This document shows positions 1 through 5,359 of a DNA stretch of 6,565 bases, piece by piece. The notes beneath the pieces were generated by a model. That model was not told the origin of the DNA. It did no database searches and saw only the letters and a list, made by a program, of their open reading frames with translations. Where the stretch lies: positions 1 through 6,565 of the forward strand of contig CAMPKW010000038.1 in assembly GCA_946887425.1 (NCBI GenBank). Direction: 5' to 3'. Origin of the DNA: an uncultured Candidatus Saccharibacteria bacterium. GTDB taxonomy: Bacteria > Patescibacteria > Saccharimonadia > Saccharimonadales > UBA6022. Each line of letters begins with the position of its first letter. The stretch's first letter is position 1. A program made the position numbers and the translations under genes.

Positions 1-620
1 TGGCGTAGCATATAAAAGGCGTAGACCCCGAGCACGCAGAGGATCGTGGCTAGATAATAGCCTGCGACCGAATGGGATGTCATGAAAAGAGCGGTTTTAG
101 TAAAGAGCGCACCAAGTGGGTCGTTGGTGACGACTTTACCAGCAATAACTTCAAAGCCACTAGGATTCTGCATCCATGCATTACCAAGTGTAATTGCCAG
201 TGCCGAGCCGAGCGAACCGAGCGCCACGGGCACGCCCAGTAGCCAGTGTTTCCAACCCTTTAGCTTGCCCCATGTTGAGACATAGAAGGCTAAAAAGACA
301 GCCTCGAGCATAAAGGCGTAGCCCTCCCAGCCAAATGCCAGGCCAAGAATGGGGCCACCGAATTCGATCAGATTGCCCCACATTACCGACATCTGAATTG
401 AGATGATCGTACCCGATGCGACGCCGGCGACGACCAAAATGACCGTCGCCAAGCTCAATCGCCGAGCATGCTCAAGGATGAGTGGGTCTTTCCGCCGTAG
501 CCCCAGCTGCTCAATGAGCAAAATCACAAGCGGCAGGCCAACGCCCAACAGGGCGAAGATTATGTGAAACCCTAAACTGTCGGCCATCAAGGCCCGTGCT
601 GCGTCAGTATCAATCTGCAT
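1..620 (-). CDS. cydA: Cytochrome bd-type quinol oxidase subunit I (CydA), N-terminal 206 codons; 3' end beyond window start
   Basis: Haem-bearing subunit of the membrane quinol oxidase that reduces O2 to water. The partial protein is strongly hydrophobic, with about five membrane segments. His19 sits where Escherichia coli CydA has its haem ligand His19. A GWEGYAFMLE stretch (Glu99 and Glu106) matches the conserved acidic residues of transmembrane helix 3; the 7-residue spacing, one shorter than in E. coli, is typical of the 'EGFAFFxEAIF' branch of the family. GNAWMQNP (146-153) is a family signature, and His183 in SHSVAGYY corresponds to the b558 ligand His186. The methionine haem ligand, the Q loop and any cydB lie outside the window. 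The ATG follows the cupredoxin stop by 2 nt and has no nearby Shine-Dalgarno sequence, so translation is probably coupled to the upstream gene. Family call is firm; exact subclass is not. Confidence 0.93.
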   Translation of the reverse strand, partial: MQIDTDAARALMADSLGFHIIFALLGVGLPLVILLIEQLGLRRKDPLILEHARRLSLATVILVVAGVASGTIISIQMSVMWGNLIEFGGPILGLAFGWEGYAFMLEAVFLAFYVSTWGKLKGWKHWLLGVPVALGSLGSALAITLGNAWMQNPSGFEVIAGKVVTNDPLGALFTKTALFMTSHSVAGYYLATILCVLGVYAFYMLR

Positions 621-622
621 AG

Positions 623-1132
623 TTATTCAACAACAGTAACACTGCCTCTCATATAAGGATGTGGCGAGCAGTGATAGGGATCACCCCCAGCCTCATTGAA
701 CGTAAAGCTGTAGCTTTCTCCTCGTGCGAGGAGTGGACCCGCAAGTTGGGTAGGGTCAACCTCGCTCTTTGTTGGCGGATCGTGTGGCTTACTCGAGCCT
801 TCATGTTCGAGCATGACGTTATGCTGGATGGCATCCCTATTTGTCCATGTTACTTTTGTGCCCTTCTTAATCTTGATGTTCGGCTTTTCATACGTAAAGT
901 CCTTGATATCCATCGATACCTCAGACTGGCTCGTGAGGTCAATTATTGCGCCTAACGCTTGATCGGGCTGACTATTCATCTTACTCATGTCATGACCCTG
1001 CATGGCTGCATCGTCGGAAGATTGCTTCTTCATCCTTTCGGACCTCGGTGGACTTGTGAGTAAAATACCGACGCAAAGAGCGAGTACTCCAACAATCAGC
1101 ACAACCGAAGTAATGACCTCAGGCCTCTTCAT
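623..1132 (-). CDS. Membrane-anchored cupredoxin (plastocyanin/pseudoazurin-like type-1 copper protein)
   Basis: 169 aa. Residues about 7-26 form an uncleaved-looking membrane anchor; Cys20 is not in a good lipobox (LALC). A polar linker follows, containing a Met/His patch (MQGHDMSKM, 44-52) that could bind copper. The cupredoxin domain spans about 72-169: a KxGTKVTWTN strand (90-98), then the first copper ligand His104 in QHNV, and the C-terminal loop YHCSPHPYM giving Cys155, His158 and Met161. All four type-1 ligands are therefore present, so it should carry out one-electron transfer or hold copper on the outer membrane face. A GGAAGG ribosome binding site lies 9 nt before the ATG. It sits directly upstream of cydA (2-nt gap), which suggests a role as electron carrier or metal handler for the respiratory chain. 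No partner is proven; bd oxidases themselves contain no copper. Confidence 0.9.
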   Translation of the reverse strand: MKRPEVITSVVLIVGVLALCVGILLTSPPRSERMKKQSSDDAAMQGHDMSKMNSQPDQALGAIIDLTSQSEVSMDIKDFTYEKPNIKIKKGTKVTWTNRDAIQHNVMLEHEGSSKPHDPPTKSEVDPTQLAGPLLARGESYSFTFNEAGGDPYHCSPHPYMRGSVTVVE

Positions 1133-1149
1133 GCTATCGAACCTTCCTA

Positions 1150-1386
1150 TTAGAAATCAAACAGTTCACCAAGAAAGCCCTCCCGCTTTCTCTTTTTGCC
1201 ATAGTTGTCACTACTTTTGGGTGGATGCTGCTCGGACGACTTAGTCGATACCGCATCTGAACGATCGATGAGCTTGTCCAGCTCTCCGCGATCAAGCCAG
1301 ATACCGCGACACTCCGGACAATAGTCGATCTCGATGTTCTGCCGTTCGCTCATGACAAGTTCTGTGTTATCAATTGGACATTTCAT
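1150..1386 (-). CDS. TFIIB-type zinc-ribbon small protein (zf-TFIIB family)
   Basis: 78 aa, soluble, presumably cytoplasmic. The N-terminal half matches the zf-TFIIB family pattern: CPIDNTEL at residues 3-10, then the signature CPECRGIWLDRGELDKLI at 23-40. Cys3, Cys23 and Cys26 are likely zinc ligands; the first CPxC pair is reduced to CPxD (Asp6), a variant I recall in other members. The C-terminal half is a low-complexity Ser/Lys-rich linker with a basic GKKRKREG stretch and a hydrophobic end (FLGELFDF). Function in this family is not established; it often occurs as a small accessory gene beside membrane or stress genes. A GGGAGAG ribosome binding site lies a few nt before the ATG. It is 25 nt after dsbA-like and 17 nt before the cupredoxin gene, consistent with one operon. 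Confidence 0.85.
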   Translation of the reverse strand: MKCPIDNTELVMSERQNIEIDYCPECRGIWLDRGELDKLIDRSDAVSTKSSEQHPPKSSDNYGKKRKREGFLGELFDF

Positions 1387-1411
1387 AGATTGCTCTCCCT
1401 TTTATGATACA

Positions 1412-2038
1412 TTAGTTGGCTGTTTTCAATGCTTCATCGAGGACTTTCGAAATAGCCTCAACGGAATTGGCCGGGTTGGTAATCTTCTCGCCATTGAGAG
1501 CGAAGGTTGGCGTGCCGTCACCGCCCAGGCGCTTCACTTCGGCGAGATCGGCGTTGATTGTTGCAGTGGTTTTTGGATCTACAATGTCACTTTTGAGCTT
1601 GTCCATATCCAATCCGATCTCTTGGGCATACTGGTCAAAGCGTTGTTGTGGATTTTGAGCCTGTTCCCATACTTTCTGACCTTCAAAAATTCGATCGTGC
1701 ATTTGCCAGAACTTACCCTGCTGAGCAGCCGCCTCTGCATTAGCCGCCGCCATGCGCGCAAACTTGTGGCTCGTTGCAATCGGGAAATATTTTACCTCGA
1801 ACTTCACACGATCCTTGTACTTCTCTTTTATCTCTTTCACGGTCGGGTAGAACCCGTAGCAGGCCTCACACTGGAAGTCGACAAATTCAGTCAGTGTCAC
1901 CTTACTATCAAGCTTACCGTACGTATTGGTTGATCCATTGCTCGTTACCTCTTCTGGGCCAGCTAGTTTGCCGTAGGCTACCAAGCCGACAAACAGCACT
2001 ACGAGTGCCCCGAGTATTATGTAAAATCTATTGTTCAT
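1412..2038 (-). CDS. Membrane-anchored DsbA-like thiol-disulfide oxidoreductase (Thioredoxin_4 type)
   Basis: 208 aa. One N-terminal membrane segment (about 5-22) anchors a thioredoxin-fold domain outside the cell membrane. The active site is Cys57-Glu-Ala-Cys60 in VDFQCEACYGFYP, and the cis-proline loop is GGDGTPTFALNG with Pro177; helices between them (roughly 105-165) form the DsbA-type insertion. It should introduce or exchange disulfides in exported proteins, or keep cysteines of metal-binding proteins in the right redox state. Candidate clients in the same operon are the secreted CxxxC protein (3093-3458), the 285-aa protein (Cys90 and Cys283) and, if exported, the Cys-rich mini-protein. 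A GGAGA ribosome binding site precedes the ATG by about 7 nt. No DsbB/VKOR partner is in the window. Substrate assignments are inference. Confidence 0.93.
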   Translation of the reverse strand: MNNRFYIILGALVVLFVGLVAYGKLAGPEEVTSNGSTNTYGKLDSKVTLTEFVDFQCEACYGFYPTVKEIKEKYKDRVKFEVKYFPIATSHKFARMAAANAEAAAQQGKFWQMHDRIFEGQKVWEQAQNPQQRFDQYAQEIGLDMDKLKSDIVDPKTTATINADLAEVKRLGGDGTPTFALNGEKITNPANSVEAISKVLDEALKTAN

Positions 2039-2082
2039 TTTGTTTCTCCATTTCTAATGTATCAGTTTTGATTGTCATACGC

Positions 2083-2940
2083 TTAGCCGCCGCAAGTACT
2101 ATCTGTCAGCGGGTCAAGGTTATTGAATCGGTCTTTTATTTGCTGATCGGTCGGTGCATCTTTTTGTGCGAATATCACGACGTTACCCAGCAAATTATTA
2201 ATGCGTGTTAACTTCTGCTCTTCGGTCTCGGCGCCATCATCACCATCACTATCGGTGGCAGTACCGTGAGCGGAAGCTGTTGGGAATAATTGGCTTATCA
2301 GGCTGGCCTGTTCACTACCATTTTTGTTGATGTCGTGGGCTGGCGAATTGCTGGTCGTACCAAAGAACTCTTCGAGGTCTTGGCTCTTCCAATCGCTGAA
2401 GTCGCGTGCCTTGTATCCATTTTCATCACCGGTGTAGACGTAAAACTTGGCGTCTTTCGGTACTTCCGGCAAGTAATTACCATGAGTAGTCACTTTTTGG
2501 ATGTCCCCTAGGTCGTTTAGCTTGTAGCCAAGTGCATTGTTAATGCCGCCAATATAATTCCAACCATAGTATTTCATCACCATACCACCCGTCATGCCCT
2601 CCCAATGGATATGAGTGAACTGGTCTTTATTGTCATGAAAGTGAATTGGCTGCTCGGGCAGATTGGCGTTACATTGATCCTTGGCGTAGCCGGTTTGATA
2701 GTTCTGGCTACCAAAATCTTCAGCCTTGCCATTGACCAATATCTGCATTCGGAAATGATAATGTTCCAATTTTGGGTCGCGGACGACGGCCGGTGAACTT
2801 GCATAAATATAACCGCTGTATGCCACTGCGAGAGCCGCTACGATACTGGCTATAATAAGTCCGACTTTTATAATCCGGCGCCGCTTGGATGAACGGCCGG
2901 GTGTTGCCGTTATCTCTTCATCCTTGATATCTTCAGTCAT
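2083..2940 (-). CDS. Membrane-anchored histidine-rich protein of unknown function with three HxH pairs
   Basis: 285 aa. A charged cytoplasmic N-terminus (1-24, ending SSKRRR) is followed by one transmembrane segment (about 25-47) and an extracytoplasmic domain. Three HxH pairs occur: HYH (60-62) opening an HFRMQILVNGK strand, HFHD (100-103) and HIHWEG (110-115), with Cys90 between them. The layout 'HxH - LxIxVNGK - Cys - HxHD - IHxE' resembles, from memory, uncharacterised His-rich secreted proteins of bacteria and archaea found near redox genes. A metal-binding site is likely, the metal unknown. Residues 219-245 hold an Asp/Glu-rich linker (DSDGDDGAE). The C-terminus is Cys-Gly-Gly (Cys283). 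The ATG starts 2 nt after the stop of the 34-aa Cys-rich ORF, with GGGGA about 7 nt before it and inside that ORF. No enzymatic motif was recognised. Confidence 0.85.
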   Translation of the reverse strand: MTEDIKDEEITATPGRSSKRRRIIKVGLIIASIVAALAVAYSGYIYASSPAVVRDPKLEHYHFRMQILVNGKAEDFGSQNYQTGYAKDQCNANLPEQPIHFHDNKDQFTHIHWEGMTGGMVMKYYGWNYIGGINNALGYKLNDLGDIQKVTTHGNYLPEVPKDAKFYVYTGDENGYKARDFSDWKSQDLEEFFGTTSNSPAHDINKNGSEQASLISQLFPTASAHGTATDSDGDDGAETEEQKLTRINNLLGNVVIFAQKDAPTDQQIKDRFNNLDPLTDSTCGG

Positions 2941-2942
2941 TT

Positions 2943-3047
2943 TTATATCCCCATAGCCCGATTAGCCATGCAGACGCACCTATCAATACAGCCGCCGCAC
3001 TGGGGCTTGAGTCCGGTTAATCCGGTAATGTTGCTTCTTTTATTCAT
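2943..3047 (-). CDS. 34-aa cysteine-rich mini-protein or leader peptide upstream of the HxH protein
   Basis: The reading frame runs ATG (3047) to TAA (2943-2945) and encodes 34 residues ending in a CGGCIDRCVC cluster (residues 17-26: Cys17, Cys20, Cys24, Cys26; CxxCxxxCxC). A strong AGGAG ribosome binding site lies at 3052-3056, about 5 nt before the ATG, better than that of several neighbours. Its stop is 2 nt from the start of the 285-aa gene, so the two are very likely translationally coupled. It has no signal peptide or membrane segment. Four Cys in ten residues could bind Cu(I), Zn or another soft metal, either as a tiny metallothionein-like chaperone or as a sensing uORF, comparable in principle to Cys-containing copper-responsive uORFs described in Bordetella. 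A tandem ITGLTGL repeat precedes the Cys cluster. Small size leaves doubt, but ribosome site, spacing and composition agree. Confidence 0.68.
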   Translation of the reverse strand: MNKRSNITGLTGLKPQCGGCIDRCVCMANRAMGI

Positions 3048-3092
3048 CTACACTCCTAAGTTACCTATTTATCAATCGATAGATAAGTGTTC

Positions 3093-3458
3093 TCAAGCGC
3101 GAAAGACAGCGAGGCGAATGTATGCCGGCGAGCCCGGAGGTGGATCAAACTCTACGAGGCGATTAGTTTGCTGGCGATGTTCTTCTTGTAGCGCCAGGAG
3201 GGATGAGGTCTGCGGTTGCGCGTAGAATGGCTTAGCAGGTTCGTCGTCGTCCTCATCCATTTCGATAAGTTCGTTTTTGTGAGGTGTTGCTAATGCGCAG
3301 ATAGTTGCACAGCTCGATGAGCTCATACTGTGGCTCATGCCGCTCATCGTGTGAGTCGTCGAGTCTTGAGTCATGGCGCTAGCGTGAGTGCCAAAGCTAA
3401 GTACACCTAGAAGTAGCACTAAAGAAAGTGAGACAGACTTACGTAGTATTTGTCGCAT
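3093..3458 (-). CDS. Secreted Met/His/Cys-rich small protein, probable copper-binding
   Basis: 121 aa. A clear signal peptide (RK at 6-7, hydrophobic 9-22, likely cleavage after THASA, residue 28) exports a short mature protein. Its start is a candidate soft-metal site: HTMSGMSHSM (36-45) followed by SSSCATICALATPH with Cys50, Cys54 and His60. An acidic stretch (EMDEDDDE, 67-74) and a charged helix (about 86-100) follow, then a proline turn and the C-terminal SPAYIRLAVFRA. The Met-x-x-Met/His pattern is typical of periplasmic Cu(I)-binding segments, and small copper-regulon proteins with a similar CxxxC core exist, but I cannot name the family. It is the first gene of the operon. No Shine-Dalgarno sequence precedes the ATG; a TAGAAT box ends 6 nt upstream, so the transcript may be leaderless. 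Stop is TGA. Confidence 0.78.
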   Translation of the reverse strand: MRQILRKSVSLSLVLLLGVLSFGTHASAMTQDSTTHTMSGMSHSMSSSSCATICALATPHKNELIEMDEDDDEPAKPFYAQPQTSSLLALQEEHRQQTNRLVEFDPPPGSPAYIRLAVFRA

Positions 3459-3464
3459 ACTCTT

Positions 3465-3470
3465 ATTCTA
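3465..3470 (-). promoter_or_regulatory. Candidate -10 box for the copper/respiration operon, possibly leaderless
   Basis: On the minus strand TAGAAT lies 6 nt before the ATG of the 121-aa gene, the distance expected between a -10 box and a transcription start at the A of that ATG. The gene has no Shine-Dalgarno sequence, which fits a leaderless message. No convincing -35 box is seen at 16-18 nt upstream (AAGAAC), so an activator would be needed or the box is chance. Confidence 0.35.
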
Positions 3471-3484
3471 CAGTACTCTGTCTA
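3467..3484. promoter_or_regulatory. Imperfect dyad overlapping the candidate -10 box (possible operator)
   Basis: Arms TCTACAG (3467-3473) and CTGTCTA (3478-3484) are inverted with 5 of 7 positions matching, the inner ACAG/CTGT exactly, around a 4-nt centre TACT. It overlaps the TAGAAT box and so is placed like a repressor site. It is not the CopY-type TACAnnTGTA box, a CueR-type site or a CsoR-type site. Confidence 0.28.
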
Positions 3485-3532
3485 TTAGTTCTTCACGCCG
3501 CCACCTGAAACTAAAGATTAAGAAGAAAAATC

Positions 3533-4345
3533 CTAAAAAGGTATCTCGGATAGGTCGATTGGTCGTTCAGATTCTTTTTCTGTTAACTTTGGTTTGTACT
3601 TCTTCTCAAAGTACTCCCACAAGAACATGCCAAGCGAGGCAGATGTATTAACGATAAATGCCGCCCATAGAGGATCGTCCACGACATATTCATCGTGTGC
3701 CTTACCGTGAGCCGTTGACTTATCGCTTCGAAGATCCTCAATAGTCTTTCCTAGCCCACGCAACTGGCCTGCGATAGTCCTAAGCTCCTGAGGGGCTTTA
3801 ATCGCATCATCAAAACCGAATACGTTAATAATAGAGGTTATTAACCTGCCTAGCGTCTTGCCTGCAATATCTTTATTATCAGAGAATGTCTCATGAGCCA
3901 GAATGGTTTTTAGGATTCCCTCGAGAGTTGATGACGCCAGCGAGACAGCTTGGTCTGGATTGTCATAAACATTTTTCGTGGCTCTCTCGAAGTTTTGAAA
4001 TGCGCTTTGGTTCTGGTCTTTAAGGACATTCTTGAATTGAGGCACAACGGGCAAGAAGCCCGGCGTATCGATGCCTAGGTCGATCGCTATTTTTACAACC
4101 ATCGGACTTGGCATCTTGTGTAAAGTCTCATCCAAATCAATGTTTTTACTCTCACTATCCTTGTAATAGATCCGAAAGTTCTCGTTATCACCCCAGTTAT
4201 TGTAGCCGCCGTAATCTAGGTGCCATTTTTCGATATAACGTCGTACGTTCTGATACTTGGTGCTGTCATAAGAATCCCACAGTGTTTGTGAAATTTGAGG
4301 TATCAGCTCCATCATGTACTTAGGTGATATATCGTTTTCGTCCAT
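3533..4345 (-). CDS. Abortive infection family protein (Abi C-terminal domain)
   Basis: 270 aa, soluble. The C-terminal half matches the Abi_C domain pattern: NPDQAVSLASSTLEGILKTIL (129-149), a middle KTLGRLI segment (163-169), then LRTIAGQLRGLGKTIEDLRSDKSTAHG (188-214) and a long final helix with AAFIVNTSASLGMFLWEYF. Arg206 and His213 form an R-x6-H motif where related proteins have RNK-x-GxxHG, similar to the catalytic motif of HEPN RNases; here the usual Asn after Arg is Ser207. The N-terminal 120 residues are unassigned, with a PSPMVVKIAIDLGIDTPGFLP segment (79-99) that I associate with this family. Known members act in phage defence by halting infected cells; that role here is inferred. 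It starts 16 nt after the replication-relaxation gene, with only a weak ribosome site, so it is probably co-transcribed with it. Confidence 0.83.
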   Translation of the reverse strand: MDENDISPKYMMELIPQISQTLWDSYDSTKYQNVRRYIEKWHLDYGGYNNWGDNENFRIYYKDSESKNIDLDETLHKMPSPMVVKIAIDLGIDTPGFLPVVPQFKNVLKDQNQSAFQNFERATKNVYDNPDQAVSLASSTLEGILKTILAHETFSDNKDIAGKTLGRLITSIINVFGFDDAIKAPQELRTIAGQLRGLGKTIEDLRSDKSTAHGKAHDEYVVDDPLWAAFIVNTSASLGMFLWEYFEKKYKPKLTEKESERPIDLSEIPF

Positions 4346-4361
4346 CTCTATAACAATTCTA

Positions 4362-5141
4362 CTACGCCAGGGCTATCGGTGCATTATTCTCACCGACATA
4401 CGTCCAGATAGCATCTACGTGCGGTTTTTGTCCCAATGCTCGCATAGTTGTCGTGCCAACTTGAAGCTCTTCGGTATCGATACCGGCACTCTCTAGCAAC
4501 ATGCTTGCAAGCTCACGGAAGCGTCGCTCACTGCTACCATCAGCCAAGACAAATAGTAGAGCTGGATAGTCCCCTTTCGCCCATCCGTCTTCGTCGAAGT
4601 GAGCTATATACTCAGCCAGCCGTTTCCTGATAAGAAATGATTGAGCATCATACGCCAGGGTGATGAAGTATTCCCTGTTGCCGCGCAGATAGAGGTCTGG
4701 TTTGGTCTCGGGAAAGTCATCAAAGTGAGCCACCTCCTGCCTGGTGAATATCTCGAAGAGGTCTCTATAAGATTGTTTCAGAGCATTATATACCTCTAGG
4801 GTATCGACTGCATGCTGCATAAAGACATCGCTGACTGACTTATTCTTGTAGTAGGAATGGAGGGTTACAGAATTAAAGCGCGGATCAGCCTTCAGGATAG
4901 CTATCCCCTTGGCAGTAAGGTAATAGATAGCAGGTTTACGATCTATCTTGTACGTAACATCAAACCTCCTACCGACGTACTTTTCTTCTAGTAGGATGTT
5001 GAAGGTTCTTTGTAATGAATTGGATTTCAGGTTTTTGTAGGTAGTAAGTAATGGTATGGTTATGAATCTGAACTTGTAAAGAAGCATCAGTATATGAAGC
5101 TGTTTTGGATTGAGGCTGTATCGTTTTCTTGTCTCTGCCAC
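4362..5141 (-). CDS. Replication-relaxation family protein (winged-helix, mobile-element associated)
   Basis: 259 aa. The N-terminal 85 residues look like a winged helix: NPKQLHILMLLYKFRFITIPLL (11-32), a recognition region NSLQRTFNILLEEKYVGRR (41-59) and a wing ending in the family-typical AIYYLTAKGIAIL (71-83). The rest is a mixed alpha/beta domain with PDLYLRG and a RKRLAEY helix, as in Replic_Relax proteins carried by plasmids and integrative elements, where they are proposed to help replication or DNA relaxation. The start is GTG at 5139-5141: an in-frame TAG lies six codons upstream and no ATG is available before Met19. AGGAG at 5154-5158 lies 12 nt upstream, longer than ideal. It is divergent from the RHH/recombinase operon and leads the Abi gene. 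Biochemical role is not certain even for the family. Confidence 0.8.
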   Translation of the reverse strand: MAETRKRYSLNPKQLHILMLLYKFRFITIPLLTTYKNLKSNSLQRTFNILLEEKYVGRRFDVTYKIDRKPAIYYLTAKGIAILKADPRFNSVTLHSYYKNKSVSDVFMQHAVDTLEVYNALKQSYRDLFEIFTRQEVAHFDDFPETKPDLYLRGNREYFITLAYDAQSFLIRKRLAEYIAHFDEDGWAKGDYPALLFVLADGSSERRFRELASMLLESAGIDTEELQVGTTTMRALGQKPHVDAIWTYVGENNAPIALA

Positions 5142-5165
5142 TCTCGTTGTTTTCTCCTATATGTA

Positions 5166-5194
5166 TATATAAAAGAGAGAGAGTAAAAAAGCAA
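5166..5194 (-). promoter_or_regulatory. Sigma70-type promoter for the replication-relaxation/Abi operon
   Basis: On the minus strand TTGCTT (5189-5194) is followed by a 17-nt spacer and TATATA (5166-5171). Transcription would start near 5159, leaving a leader of about 18 nt; the AGGAG site (5154-5158) would then lie at or within a few nt of the transcript's 5' end. The -35 matches TTGACA at 4 of 6 and the -10 matches TATAAT at 5 of 6 positions. Confidence 0.5.
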
Positions 5195-5272
5195 TACTAC
5201 CCCTGTTACAATTCGTATAAATATACTTAATGCAAAAAGTATAATTTAATACACTAATTTAGCATAAAGGTA

Positions 5273-5301
5273 TTGTATATTTGTACTACAAGTAGTACAA
5301 T
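5273..5301 (+). promoter_or_regulatory. Sigma70-type promoter for the RHH/recombinase operon
   Basis: TTGTAT (5273-5278), 17-nt spacer, TACAAT (5296-5301). The predicted start near 5308 gives a leader of about 90 nt before the RHH gene. The palindrome at 5281-5300 covers the spacer and most of the -10 box, so a protein bound there would block RNA polymerase. Confidence 0.55.
5281..5300. promoter_or_regulatory. Perfect 9-2-9 palindrome, probable operator
   Basis: TTGTACTAC and GTAGTACAA are exact reverse complements separated by AA. Arms of nine with no mismatch are unlikely by chance even in AT-rich DNA. It overlaps the plus-strand promoter and is about 100 nt upstream of an RHH DNA-binding protein gene, the classic layout for an autoregulated operator. 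A 2-nt centre is poor for an RNA hairpin and no U tract follows, so a transcription terminator is less likely. Confidence 0.65.
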
Positions 5302-5359
5302 TTAATTATAGAAATAGCACCTTAATAAGTCGGCTACACAACGAGGAAATGGAGGGTAT

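Noticed and set aside
659..955. Plus-strand open frame of 98 codons opposite the cupredoxin gene
   Set aside because: Antisense shadow of a gene with intact copper ligands; no initiation signals.
2039..2082. A 16-aa frame (ATG at 2075-2077, minus strand) between the HxH gene and the DsbA-like gene
   Set aside because: No ribosome site, overlaps the DsbA-like start, and its sequence is unremarkable; it is probably just the leader.
1334..2211. Long plus-strand open frames opposite the DsbA-like gene (199 and 145 codons)
   Set aside because: They mirror a clearly recognised minus-strand gene with active-site motifs; no ribosome sites and no recognisable domains.
2235..2256. CATCAC/CATCAT-type short repeat
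   Set aside because: It simply encodes the Asp-rich linker DSDGDDG of the 285-aa protein; the spacing does not meet the DxDxDG calcium-loop pattern.
3061..3090. AT-rich inverted repeat (about 7 of 9 pairs around AATC) before the Cys-rich ORF
   Set aside because: Two mismatches, mostly A-T pairs and no U tract on the transcribed strand; too weak to call a terminator or operator.
3504..3540. T-rich stretch after the Abi stop codon as an intrinsic terminator
   Set aside because: Only a 3-bp CCT/AGG or 4-bp GATT/AATC stem can form; no stable hairpin precedes the T run.
5172..5183. GA dinucleotide run
   Set aside because: Short, and explained as the spacer of the minus-strand promoter; no sign of phase variation in a coding sequence.
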